Shown: positions 42,160 to 51,004, counted from the stretch's first letter. The stretch is 64,000 bases of DNA from Lineus longissimus (GCF_910592395.1 NC_088319.1:8554001-8618000), one strand, 5' to 3'. Program-made: numbers and translations. Notes: generated from the sequence alone by a model not told the origin.

Positions 42160-43740
42160 TCAAGCGAAGTTTGAATCGCTGTAATCTATGTAGCCTTCAT
42201 AATACATTCCAAATGGTAAGGTGCTTATTCCATCTTCAAGTATGAACCTCTTGTCATCAAAAGGACTGAGGCTTTTTTTGTCAACTTCTTCCAAATAGAT
42301 TTGGTGTTTATCTGATCTTAAGTGTCTCATCTTGTGGTAAAATGACCTACTCTTTTCAAGACAATCAACATAGTCATCAAATGAGATATTTCTCCTTACT
42401 ACATTCTTGGCAATACCCTTCAATTTCTTAGAATCGTAATCTTTTGTTCTGTAAGCGTACATCTTACTTCTCAGGGCAATGAATTCAGTCATCTCTACTC
42501 CTCCTAGCTCATCCTTAAAGTAGCCTGGTACCTTCTTTTTACTGGTATCATAGAGTGGATGATCTTTTGGATAATTACTGAAATCAAAATAGTGTCTCAA
42601 CTCCTTTAAGTCTTTAGTTAAGTCATCAGTATTAATGTTAAGTACAAAGGAATCTGTATCTAGATACAGCAGTTCAATATTTTTCTCACCAAAGTACGGT
42701 TGAAGAACTTCATAATAGAATTCATACATTAATAATTTAGACAATTCAAGTACTGAAGCTCCTATGTAGATTGGTTTGTTGAATTTCATTGATGTTTTCC
42801 TCATGCTAATAGCAGCATTATGTTCGTCAAATACGCATATCGATGAAAACCTGGGATTGGCCATTACATTCCTGGCTCTCTCCCCGTCCGATACAAATTC
42901 AATTTCAACCCTGTTCCTTACATTCTCACAAGTCTTTCCGTAGAACGCATTATTCATGAGCTTAAAATGGTCTTTCTCAAAATCAGTCTTAGAATCCATA
43001 CGTCTTTTAGTGTTAAAATCAATGTATGGTGCTAACCACTTTGATTGTTTAAAGCTTATCACTGAATGAACCCTCTTAAGTACCATTCCGTGCTTTAGGT
43101 AAAATTGTAGCATTCTGTAATGCACTATGTAATTAGTTTTATCCTTTTGTGTTAGTATTAGTTTCTCTACATTTGATCTTTTATCATCGCCCAGTAACTC
43201 TCTCTGGTAAGGACTTAATTCATCATCTTCAATAAAGAGAGATTCGGGACAGAATGGAAAGTTCCTTGACTTAAATTTAATATTTCCTGGATACTCCAAA
43301 TCCACCTCTAAGAAGTAGCCTACTTCACTATCACTTGGAATTGCCATAATCTGCTCTTTACTGATAACATTCATGTTAAGTCGAGCTTTGCTCTCTGGAC
43401 TTTGTCCTAGTCGGACTTTGTCCTGAGAGCATAGCTCGAGTGGATCAATATCTATCATTTCAAAACTACCATGGGGTTGAGGTTCCATCATGGACCAGCC
43501 GTAGAGATTATTTGTGTCTACGTAGAGTAGTTTGTGGTGTTCATCTGCCTTGACATGTCTTGTTCCCATAACACCCGAAATTCCACCTCGTATTGCTTTC
43601 TCAAAAGTAAGTAAGATGTTGGTATCAGTCAGTAGTTCTAGGTTTATTCCTGTGTACTTCAAATCAGCTTGCCAGGTTAGGCCTGGTGCCGAGTAACAGT
43701 GACATGGATCTATCTCAAATTGACATCCCTGAATTTCTCA
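42160..43740 (-). CDS. Protein-primed DNA polymerase B, C-terminal (polymerase) part
   Basis: Motif A is LLYVDTNNLYGWSM, motif B is KLMNNAFYGKTCENV, motif C is LLYLDTDSFVLNI: the family B palm residues are intact, as is the KVPGYFKDELGG region after them. This part is in a different frame from the exonuclease part; the break is at about 43715-43722, where the upstream frame meets TAG. Within motif A's neighbourhood, a head-to-head pair of two-hairpin repeats (43381-43439) adds ELCSQDKVRLGQSPESKARL to a loop. The last residues come from another copy at 42130-42158. Unless the break is a sequencing error or a programmed shift, the polymerase cannot be made as one chain. Confidence 0.9.
43381..43439. 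repeat. Head-to-head pair of mini-repeats inside PolB
   Basis: GAGCTTTGCTC/GGACTTTGTCC followed after TAG by the inverse copy GGACTTTGTCC/GAGCATAGCTC, forming a ~59-bp palindrome near polymerase motif A. Confidence 0.88.
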
Positions 43741-45899
43741 AATAAATCAGCTAAAAGGATCACATCAGTTTTGAGGTAGAGGTCAATGAACTCACCGTGA
43801 TTCCTGATCTTGAAATGATCCCATATTACCTTAGCCTCATCATAGGCAGAATCAGGTGCCATTTCATTTTTCAATTCGTCAAAAAACATAGACTTTTCTA
43901 GGTAAGTAACATTGTAGCTTTCATGTGATGTGTAAAAAGAGTAAGGTACTGAACCCTTCTTCCTCAATAGCTTAAAGTCAGTGGTATTTGGGAACAGCTG
44001 TCTGGTAATTTTAAAATCATCATCCAACATTGATTTGGTTATGTTGTCTAAACTGGACTGCAGGAATCTGTACGAGTCCAAAAACCTGAAACAACCGAAC
44101 TGAAATGAGATGTATTCCTCTGATGTTTTGGCAAGTATTTTCAGTTTCTTGTACTTCGGTAGCTTAGTCATTAATTCTTTAATAAATAAGTGAGAATCGT
44201 AATTACTGAGATTGTGAAAAAACACTGGAACAAACATAGCTTTCTTTTCATTCAAATTACACGAGTTGTGAGCAGCACCTCGATATCTACCACAGTAGTG
44301 ATCATGATCCTTGACCTTGTCATATCCCAAAGGTTGATTACAATAGTAACAATGTGTTTCTAATTGATATTTATGCCAGTCTTCATCTGTCATTGTTAGA
44401 GGAAAGTTACAGTTCAATAAATTAGAGAATTGTTCTTCCATCCTGATTAACCAATTACAGAACACATCTACAACATCAGCACCCCTGTGAGACACATACT
44501 GGCTACTGTAAAGGTGTGTGTAGTCTGAGTGAACATAAACACCAACAGCTGATGCATTTTGTTTAAAAGTTTTTTTAGTGGTAACAGTGGTATCTGTCTG
44601 AGTTGTGAGAGCAGAGCTCGAGTTATCATTGACTGTTGTGCTTATCGCTTCGAAATCAGCATAGATAACAAACGGAACTCTATTTTTGAATGAGTGTTTT
44701 TCAAATTTAATTTGTGACCATTTACTGTTAGGTGGAGGCAAAGTAATCTTACAGTAATCGTGTTCTCCACATTTCTTTTTATGTTTATCTAGTGTTGACT
44801 TCCTGTAAAAGTAATTCATGCATCTCCTGCAAAGATACACTCTATGAGTTAGTGTCCTGAAGAAAAGATTGATGTCTCTTATGTACATGAAATGGTCCTT
44901 GAAATAGAGCAGATCAATGACATCATCATCATCATAATTCTTGGACAGGTAGAGAGGTTCTAGTTTTGCCTCACAGGTGCTCTTAGCCGATTCGTTCTCT
45001 AACTTGAACACATTAATTTTGAGATTATTATCACTCTCTATCTTAGGGATATCCTTTTGAATACATACAGGAAATGATTTGATTTTGATATCAGTAGTTT
45101 TCGAACTCTGTTCTCGTGACGAAGTCATTTCTAGCATATCGGTAGTAATATTTAATGTACTCTCGAGCTCTGCTCTCAGGACAAAGTCCGTCTCTGGATT
45201 TTCTTTTAGATATTTAGCGGCCAATAAAGACCAGAGAAAACATTTATTGTCATTTGATTCCACATTTATTACTGCTTTTGTTTTAAATGGTAATTTAGTG
45301 TAATGACCACCTTTACACCTCTTGTAAGAACAGACGGTCATGTTACAAGACTCTATTTTATTTAAAGTAAGTCCAGAACCTTGAAAGTACCTTTCCTCAA
45401 TCTGTGTCTTAATGTAGTTTAACTGGTTGGTTATGGCATAAATTGCCTGGTTCCTTGAAATTATGCTTTCCATTGGAGACTGTATGGGGTGTGTTACACT
45501 TTCACCCTGACGATCAAACTGAGCAAATACTGATATGCTAATTTTGTGATGGTAATCATTGAGTTGAAATAATACCTCCTCTAATTTATCTCTGTATTCA
45601 TACACCTGTTTAGCTTCTCTGTCAATCTTCAAACTAATGGTGATTACAGGCTTTCCAAATTGTTTTACTATTTCTATTCCACTCACTTTCTTTATGCCAT
45701 CTAGCTCATTTTCCTCAAATGCAAGTTTCTTATCCATAGTTTTAGGGATCAGTGATGGGGCTCGGGGTTGAGCAATAGGGACATAATCCGGATTTAATTT
45801 ACTTAAGTGACCTTTGGTTCTCCTGTGAATAGCCATATTATTGTAGGATATGTACTTGTCACATGTAGTGCAAAGTATTTTCTGATTCTTATCAGTCAT
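43710..45899 (-). CDS. Protein-primed DNA polymerase B, N-terminal and exonuclease part
   Basis: Start chosen at ATG 45899 (MTDKNQKI), preceded by AAATAGA; the longer frame upstream has no ATG. Features in order: a C2H2-type finger (CTTCDKYISYNNMAIHRRTK), a second C2H2 finger (CRRCMNYFYRKSTLDKHKKK), exonuclease motif I (VPFVIYADFEAI), a Cys/His cluster (CYYCNQPLGYDKVKDHDHYC), SNYDSHLFIKEL and DVILLADLFEKF near the end. These identify the Polinton pPolB. Inserts from two-hairpin repeats occur at about 45163, 45101 and 44606, all in linkers. The gene is divergent from the 45956 gene over 56 bp. Confidence 0.9.
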   Translation of the reverse strand: MTDKNQKILCTTCDKYISYNNMAIHRRTKGHLSKLNPDYVPIAQPRAPSLIPKTMDKKLAFEENELDGIKKVSGIEIVKQFGKPVITISLKIDREAKQVYEYRDKLEEVLFQLNDYHHKISISVFAQFDRQGESVTHPIQSPMESIISRNQAIYAITNQLNYIKTQIEERYFQGSGLTLNKIESCNMTVCSYKRCKGGHYTKLPFKTKAVINVESNDNKCFLWSLLAAKYLKENPETDFVLRAELESTLNITTDMLEMTSSREQSSKTTDIKIKSFPVCIQKDIPKIESDNNLKINVFKLENESAKSTCEAKLEPLYLSKNYDDDDVIDLLYFKDHFMYIRDINLFFRTLTHRVYLCRRCMNYFYRKSTLDKHKKKCGEHDYCKITLPPPNSKWSQIKFEKHSFKNRVPFVIYADFEAISTTVNDNSSSALTTQTDTTVTTKKTFKQNASAVGVYVHSDYTHLYSSQYVSHRGADVVDVFCNWLIRMEEQFSNLLNCNFPLTMTDEDWHKYQLETHCYYCNQPLGYDKVKDHDHYCGRYRGAAHNSCNLNEKKAMFVPVFFHNLSNYDSHLFIKELMTKLPKYKKLKILAKTSEEYISFQFGCFRFLDSYRFLQSSLDNITKSMLDDDFKITRQLFPNTTDFKLLRKKGSVPYSFYTSHESYNVTYLEKSMFFDELKNEMAPDSAYDEAKVIWDHFKIRNHGEFIDLYLKTDVILLADLFEKFRDVNLR
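45101..45191 (-). repeat. Two mini-repeats inside PolB N-terminal part
   Basis: 45101-45127 (GAACTCTGTTC and GACGAAGTC, with the frame-opening CTCGTGAC change) and 45163-45191 (GAGCTCTGCTC, GGACAAAGTCC). A further half copy lies at 44606-44622. Confidence 0.85.
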
Positions 45900-45955
45900 T
45901 CTATTTATTAGATTAAAATTTATTAAATTCAATAAATCTCTTGAATTAAATAGAA
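45900..45955. promoter_or_regulatory. Divergent promoter gap between PolB and the 45956 gene
   Basis: 56 bp, 90% A/T, with AAATAGA(A) facing outwards at both ends immediately before each ATG. Confidence 0.45.
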
Positions 45956-46969
45956 ATGGACTTCATAATCAATGAACAAGAATGTAATGAAGCCACATTT
46001 GAGAACTACTTAACAGACCAATTAGACATAAAATCCATTACTTTGAAATCGATAACCTTTTACAATTCATGGTGGACAGGTGATTTTCTACCAGAGGGAG
46101 TCAGGATTTTCTCATTTCTAATCGAAATAACCAGAATTACAACACATGAGCCCTTAGATAAACAATTATGGTGTAGGACATTATTTGCTCCTGGACTTGA
46201 AACAGATACACTTGAAAAGGAAGTCATGAAAATTTGCGAACGGCATTTGGAAAATGAATCTACCACAACTAAAGACACCATTACTCAATACACATTTCCA
46301 TACTCTCGACATTTTAGTTTAAGTGAGTTTTGTGAGGTATGGCAAAAATACATAAAAGAAATTGGAATTAGCCATGTGAAAATTTACTGTGATAACAATA
46401 ATTACATAACCCTTGAACTTACAGAGGATAAAGAGTACCCTCTGAAAGTAGACAAGTTAGATAAAAATGAAAAAATCAAGATTGAGAGAAACACAGAAGG
46501 TTTTCAAATAAGCAAAACCATAAGAGAGGTGATAGAAAAACAGCTCACAGTGGTGAATGAGTGGTTTGGCTTTAAGCAAACTAAATTCACCAAGAAAGGA
46601 AAATACTACTCCACAAGACCACTCAACTTTTACAGGAAATATCTATTCCTGCAAGCTAATTTGGTTGACAAAGCTAAGACCCTCTACAACAATAAACCAT
46701 CTAACATTTTCTGCATCATACCTGTAGAAGATGGTGACCAAATAAAAATGCAGCGATACGAACCGAATTGTAAGAAAACGATAAATAAGTGTACTAATCA
46801 CATAAAATTCGAAATCACTGATGAGAATGGTAAGCTAGTTAATTTCAGAGGAACAGAGGTTTCTTTAGAGTTAAGAATCGAGCTTTGCTCTCTGGCCTTT
46901 GTCCTAGACGGACTTCGTCCTGAGAGCTCTGCTCGACCACCTGATGAGATCATTCCATTAAAGGAATAG
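45956..46969 (+). CDS. Second penton/jelly-roll-like protein
   Basis: 337 codons, start AAATAGAA then ATG. The C-terminal part (RPLNFYRKYLFLQANLVDKA, NNKPSNIFCIIPVEDGDQIK, then HIKFEITDENGKLVNFRGTE) has the strand order and closing Asp-x-Asn-Gly-x-x-Val-x-Phe-x-Gly pattern of penton-type proteins, so the element seems to carry two such proteins. The N-terminal half (CNEATFENYL ... SEFCEVWQKYIKEIG) is separate and may be a host-attachment or fibre-like region; that is speculation. A head-to-head pair of mini-repeats (46878-46936) adds about 20 residues near the C-terminus. Ends overlap the convergent gene by 20 bp. Confidence 0.6.
   Translation: MDFIINEQECNEATFENYLTDQLDIKSITLKSITFYNSWWTGDFLPEGVRIFSFLIEITRITTHEPLDKQLWCRTLFAPGLETDTLEKEVMKICERHLENESTTTKDTITQYTFPYSRHFSLSEFCEVWQKYIKEIGISHVKIYCDNNNYITLELTEDKEYPLKVDKLDKNEKIKIERNTEGFQISKTIREVIEKQLTVVNEWFGFKQTKFTKKGKYYSTRPLNFYRKYLFLQANLVDKAKTLYNNKPSNIFCIIPVEDGDQIKMQRYEPNCKKTINKCTNHIKFEITDENGKLVNFRGTEVSLELRIELCSLAFVLDGLRPESSARPPDEIIPLKE
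46878..46936. repeat. Head-to-head mini-repeat pair in the 45956-46969 gene
   Basis: GAGCTTTGCTC facing GAGCTCTGCTC across CTAGAC, with GGCCTTTGTCC and GGACTTCGTCC inner stems. Confidence 0.88.
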
Positions 46970-47486
46970 TACATTTCTTCTCTTTAACTACAGGTTTAAC
47001 AAGAGGGTTAATTGATCCCTTCATGACTGCTTCATTCGGACTTTGTCCAGAGAACAAAGTTCGATTCAAGCCTGATCGCTGCTCTTTACTTACTTTTTTA
47101 GGAAGTTTCTTAAACATAATGAATGCTGCTAAAATAACGGCACCTAAACCTAGTACATAGACATAAGTATTACTACTAGATTCACGCAGTGATACATCAG
47201 TATTTTGAGATTGTGGTTCTTCTTCCTCTACTTCTTCTTCCTCCTTTTCCACAACTCTGTTTTTTGGTGAGGAGTCCTGTACTTTAAATGTCGTCTTATC
47301 CTTTTTTATCCTCTTAAATTCCTTAGATCTTCTACCCAGTTCTCTAGACCATGCTAATTGTTTCTCTGATCGAGGTTTCTTAGACACTGAAACTTTAGTC
47401 GAACTTTGTTCTCTGGACGTAGTCCTAGTCGGACTTTGTCCTGAGAGCATATCTCGAGTAGTATCAGTTACAGTTTCAAGTTCCAT
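46950..47486 (-). CDS. Basic/acidic single-span membrane protein, 178 residues
   Basis: N-terminal region partly built from a head-to-head pair of mini-repeats at 47399-47457 (RDMLSGQSPTRTTSREQSST), then a basic helix KKPRSEKQLAWSRELGRRSK conserved in this Polinton type, an acidic run (EKEEEEVEEEE), a membrane span (YVYVLGLGAVILAAFIMF) and a basic tail containing another mini-repeat (RTLFSGQSPN, 47036-47064). Start ATAAATGG. Role unknown. Confidence 0.6.
   Translation of the reverse strand: MELETVTDTTRDMLSGQSPTRTTSREQSSTKVSVSKKPRSEKQLAWSRELGRRSKEFKRIKKDKTTFKVQDSSPKNRVVEKEEEEVEEEEPQSQNTDVSLRESSSNTYVYVLGLGAVILAAFIMFKKLPKKVSKEQRSGLNRTLFSGQSPNEAVMKGSINPLVKPVVKEKKCTIPLME
47036..47064 (-). repeat. 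Mini-repeat in the 46950-47486 gene tail
   Basis: GGACTTTGTCC and co-varying GAACAAAGTTC stems. Confidence 0.85.
47399..47457. repeat. Head-to-head mini-repeat pair at the 46950-47486 gene start
   Basis: GAACTTTGTTC/GGACGTAGTCC facing GGACTTTGTCC and GAGCATATCTC. A half copy with GAACTATGTTC lies just outside at 47506-47521. Confidence 0.88.
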
Positions 47487-47534
47487 TTATCTTGCTCAAA
47501 TTAATTCGAACTATGTTCTCATAACCAGGTTAAT

Positions 47535-48356
47535 TTAGTCTTCTTTATCATCACTACCTGTGATATCTAGACTTTCATCTATTGGTTTGTCACATTCAGA
47601 GACAGTCATATTTGGTGTATTCATATTTGATGCAGTCATACTCGATGTATTCATAGATGATTCCTCATGACAATGACCTAAAGTAATAAGTGTTGTTGAA
47701 GCAAGTGCAGTTAATGGACCCATTCTCAAACTCAACCATCCAAGCCATTTATCCAACTCGTTAGTTATCAAATAATCATTTCTAAGATCATGATAAAGAT
47801 TATCTTCATCATCTATTGGTAATAACCACCTTGATAATTTAGTGTAAGCTTTAATTACTGTCTTACCCAAAGAATCATTAAGTCTGGCAGCCATCTTTGT
47901 TTCATACATTCTATGATGTTTTAAGATTTCTTTTTCAGTCATATTATCTAAGTCATTAAAAGTTATTTGTTTATTAAGGAAATCCTTGCTTTTACCAGTT
48001 GCAACTAGAATCTCTAAGTCTTGTTTGGCTTTAAGGCCACTATCAGTCAAATAGTTCAAATTTTGTTGATTGCTGGTTGATCCTAGTTGGCAACTAGAAT
48101 TGACTATTCCTTGACTGGGATTAACTATTCCTTGACTAGGATTAACTAAATTTGAACTATTCAACTGCTTGTTTGAAACTTGTTGATTTGTAGAGCAGTT
48201 CTGTTGAAAGTTAGTTCTGTTTTGTTGGTAACTACCAGTGTTCTGTTGGTTAGAAGCCCCAACTCGAGCTAAGCTCTCAGGACTCATAACACCAATCTGT
48301 TTCATCTGTTGTTCAATCACTGCAGATGTCTGACTATTCATTTGCTGATTATTCAT
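47535..48356 (-). CDS. Gln/Asn-rich protein with conserved C-terminal domain
   Basis: 273 codons; start TTAAATGA. The first ~105 residues are Gln/Asn/Ser-rich with a duplicated NPSQGIVNPSQGIVN; residues about 105-230 (HHRMYETKMAARLNDSLGKT, KLSRWLLPIDDEDNLYHDLR, NDYLITNELDKWLGWLSLRM) form a conserved helical domain known from related Polintons. A mini-repeat at 48264-48283 codes SPESLARVG early on. Function unknown. Confidence 0.6.
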   Translation of the reverse strand: MNNQQMNSQTSAVIEQQMKQIGVMSPESLARVGASNQQNTGSYQQNRTNFQQNCSTNQQVSNKQLNSSNLVNPSQGIVNPSQGIVNSSCQLGSTSNQQNLNYLTDSGLKAKQDLEILVATGKSKDFLNKQITFNDLDNMTEKEILKHHRMYETKMAARLNDSLGKTVIKAYTKLSRWLLPIDDEDNLYHDLRNDYLITNELDKWLGWLSLRMGPLTALASTTLITLGHCHEESSMNTSSMTASNMNTPNMTVSECDKPIDESLDITGSDDKED

Positions 48357-48407
48357 TTAAAATTATGGAAAAATGACTGTTAAGTGCAAAATGCTGTTTT
48401 CACAACT

Positions 48408-49517
48408 TTATTGCATCTTAACACTAGCTCGAGCTATGCTCTCAGGACGAAGTCCGGCTCGAGCTATGCTCTCAGGACGAAGTCCGGCTCGAGCTATGCT
48501 CTCAGGACGAAGTCCGGCTGGTGTAAACTTAATACTACTGATGCAGTTAATGTCTCGACCTGCACTGGCACTCAGTAAAACGTCAAACTGCTTGTCAATA
48601 TCCTGGTCATATTCCTTCTCAACCTTGTAATCCTGGAAGAAAATACTTTGAGTGAAATCATACCATAATCTCTCCAAATCATTAACTCGCTCCTTGTTGG
48701 TTAAAAAAGGTGTAAATATTACATAATCAATTTTCAGCGTTTTAAAGGCTTGGTGTAAAAATACCTTGTAGTTAATGGTGACCTTGACACCACAGTAATG
48801 CAGAAATCTAAGGAAAGCATAGTACACTAGTCTAAGGTCAGTGATATTCTCATCGGTTAATTGCGGTTTACCAATTGCCCTGTTAATAAATTCAATGGCA
48901 AGAAACCAATCATATTCCCCACAGTGAAATTTAAAAAGCATGGCTTCACCATGTAACCCTTGGTTACATAACTTAGAGGGGAGAGTGTTAATACCCATTT
49001 TTAGGGCTGACTGAAGAGTACTTTCATATCTCTGCTTACTAAGACATTTTCTGTGACTTGAAAAGTAGCACTGTAAATACCCTTCCACAAAGTCCTTTAA
49101 ATACTTAACTGCCGATTCGGACAGCCGCCTCCATCCAAGTTTCCTTAGAATACTGTCAAAGTAACGTGTCTTGTTGTCAATATTGATCTCAAGACTTTTA
49201 AAATCATCATCGTAAGTAGTCGAATTGCAATTGGTGCAGAATTGATACTTCACAGTTTTAGCTGCGTACCTTGCTGAATTCAAGTTTTTTTGATACTCAA
49301 AAAGTGTCCACCTTTTACAATTACGGCAGAATTGAGCATTAGTGTTGGTACTGACGTCATATTCTTTCATTCTTGGCAGGACTACTTTGCCTGTCTCAGT
49401 CAGACTTCGTCCTGAGAGCTCTGCTCGATCCATAACCCTAGGACGAATGTATCCTTTAAGATTCTCATTGTTCCACTCACTAGAATAATAGTCTTTTAAT
49501 GAGATGTATTTATTCAT
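48408..49517 (-). CDS. Zinc-ribbon protein, 369 residues, unknown role
   Basis: Two CxxC pairs (FCRNCKRW and FCTNCNST, about 30 residues apart) form a zinc ribbon near residues 63-97. An all-helical region follows (LKDFVEGYLQCYF; LRLVYYAFLRFLHYCGVKV). A zinc ribbon plus helical repeats recalls TFIIB or viral late transcription factors, but no specific motif was recognised, so this is a hypothesis only. The C-terminus is three tandem 30-bp copies of the mini-repeat coding AGLRPESIAR three times (48429-48517), and another copy near the N-terminus codes RAELSGRSL (49402-49429). Start context GTAAATATG. Confidence 0.55.
   Translation of the reverse strand: MNKYISLKDYYSSEWNNENLKGYIRPRVMDRAELSGRSLTETGKVVLPRMKEYDVSTNTNAQFCRNCKRWTLFEYQKNLNSARYAAKTVKYQFCTNCNSTTYDDDFKSLEINIDNKTRYFDSILRKLGWRRLSESAVKYLKDFVEGYLQCYFSSHRKCLSKQRYESTLQSALKMGINTLPSKLCNQGLHGEAMLFKFHCGEYDWFLAIEFINRAIGKPQLTDENITDLRLVYYAFLRFLHYCGVKVTINYKVFLHQAFKTLKIDYVIFTPFLTNKERVNDLERLWYDFTQSIFFQDYKVEKEYDQDIDKQFDVLLSASAGRDINCISSIKFTPAGLRPESIARAGLRPESIARAGLRPESIARASVKMQ
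48429..48517 (-). repeat. Triple tandem mini-repeat, 30-bp period
   Basis: Three identical copies of the consensus (GAGCTATGCTC and GGACGAAGTCC stems) code the last 30-odd residues of the zinc-ribbon protein. Identity suggests very recent amplification. Confidence 0.92.
49402..49429 (-). repeat. Mini-repeat near the start of the zinc-ribbon gene
   Basis: GACTTCGTC and GAGCTCTGCTC stems; codes RAELSGRSL. Confidence 0.85.
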
Positions 49518-49564
49518 ATTTACATAATAATTATTTTTTAAACATTGTTTTGATAGAAGGTCAC

Positions 49565-51004
49565 CTAAGACCTTTTACGTGATTTTACTGTTTTACGTGA
49601 TTTTAAGGCTTTAACACCTCCAATTAAACCATAAATTATGGAACTAACAATAGCAATAACTGCTATGATCAGATGTTCAGCTAGAAAGCCAACAACTGCA
49701 CCAATTGTTTTCAGGAGAAATGATACGATAGAACCGATGATTCCCGGTAAAGCTGCAGCTGATTTCTTGGCTAGTTCTTTTAGCCATTCAGCAAACTTCT
49801 TGAGACCTTCTTTTACTTTATCTGGTATTGATGGTTTTGGTCCTGGTTCTGGTGTAGGTCCTGGAGTTGGGTCTGGTCCTGGAGATGGTCCTGGTCCTGG
49901 AGTTGGTTTTACAGATTTAGTGGCACCACTTAAAGCACTACTGATACTAAGACCTAGAGTTGTAAATGTCATTACAACAGCTGTTATTATGGCGCTAATG
50001 GTTACACCATATGTCTTAAAAAGTAACTTTATTCTGTCCTTCAGAGGAATAGTTGAATCTGGTTTCTTTAGAACATCAACAATTAAACGTTTAATTCTTC
50101 TAGTTTGTGACTCCCTGTCATTGTCTAACCTCCATACCTTTGACTGTTCCTCATGCAATTTGTCATTTAGTTCATCTATTTGCTTTTTCAACTCCACTTT
50201 ATCTTTAGTATCTTCTTCTACAGACTTTACATAGTCTCTTGTTAAATTACGAAGTTTATTTTCTAATTCCTCTATTTGCATGTCCTTATCCCTCTTTACT
50301 GCAGCTAGATCATCACCAGCCTGTTTTAACCCTCTAAGTTCTCTCAAGGCATATTCAGTAAAACCCAGTGTTTTAAGTTCATCATCATTAGAATCTATCA
50401 GTTTATCTATTGGTTTGTTTGAACTGTTTACCTCATTAATTAATGCCTGTGTTTCAGGGGTTACTAATGTAGGTTGACTTACTGGTGGGTCAGGTGCAAT
50501 CATACCTCTAATCATGTCAGCAAATCTAGTACCAAACTTAGTCTTTAATGTGCCTTCAGCATAGAAGCTTCCATTATCCTTAGTTAAAGGAATTAACTTG
50601 GTAATAATGGTTTCATCCTTATTAGGATAGTCAAATAAATTTTTGTTTTCTAGTTTATCTTTAATCAAATCAACTTCATACTTTGTTTTCGGATCGTAAT
50701 AAAGTTTGTTACCTTTGTAACTAATGTGTGGTGCAAGATTACTCAATTTTTTCTTGTCATAATTCCAGTTTGATCCTCCCAATGCTGTATCAAGTTTATC
50801 CTCTATTGTATCGTAACTTAACTCCTTTTCCATCAATTCAGGGACAATACCTCTTACTCTTTCTGGTGTACTGAATGAAGTTTCAGTAGTAAGATTTTCA
50901 CCTCCTGTGTTGTATGTTGTGCCGTCATCTTGAAAAGTTCTATTGGTTTCAACTGTATTAGGATCATTCAAATTACTAATGCGATAATTATCTATCTCAT
51001 CCAT
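49565..51004 (-). CDS. Polinton coiled-coil and multi-span membrane protein
   Basis: Start taken at ATG 51004 (MDEIDNYRIS); an upstream ATG at 51055 in ATAAATGG context is possible (496 residues) but overlaps a small gene more deeply. A helical N-terminal domain, a coiled coil at about 250-315 (EELENKLRNLTRDYVKSVEE), a basic helix (LKDRIKLLFKTYGVTIS), a first hydrophobic span, a Pro-Gly linker (PGPGPSPGPDPTPGPTPEPG), and a C-terminal hydrophobic block (LPGIIGSIVSFLLKTIGAVV; LIIAVIAIVSSIIYGLIGGV) with a basic tail. A recurrent gene of cnidarian-type Polintons; function unknown. No mini-repeat inside. Confidence 0.65.
   Translation of the reverse strand: MDEIDNYRISNLNDPNTVETNRTFQDDGTTYNTGGENLTTETSFSTPERVRGIVPELMEKELSYDTIEDKLDTALGGSNWNYDKKKLSNLAPHISYKGNKLYYDPKTKYEVDLIKDKLENKNLFDYPNKDETIITKLIPLTKDNGSFYAEGTLKTKFGTRFADMIRGMIAPDPPVSQPTLVTPETQALINEVNSSNKPIDKLIDSNDDELKTLGFTEYALRELRGLKQAGDDLAAVKRDKDMQIEELENKLRNLTRDYVKSVEEDTKDKVELKKQIDELNDKLHEEQSKVWRLDNDRESQTRRIKRLIVDVLKKPDSTIPLKDRIKLLFKTYGVTISAIITAVVMTFTTLGLSISSALSGATKSVKPTPGPGPSPGPDPTPGPTPEPGPKPSIPDKVKEGLKKFAEWLKELAKKSAAALPGIIGSIVSFLLKTIGAVVGFLAEHLIIAVIAIVSSIIYGLIGGVKALKSRKTVKSRKRS

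Noticed and set aside
48408-49517. Zinc-ribbon protein as a TFIIB or viral late transcription factor
   Set aside because: Only the zinc ribbon and general helical content agree; no cyclin-fold or VLTF3 motif was recognised, so it is kept as unknown.
49638-50234. 198-residue plus-strand frame opposite the coiled-coil membrane gene
   Set aside because: Antisense shadow of a well-supported minus-strand gene; composition mirrors its Pro-Gly linker.
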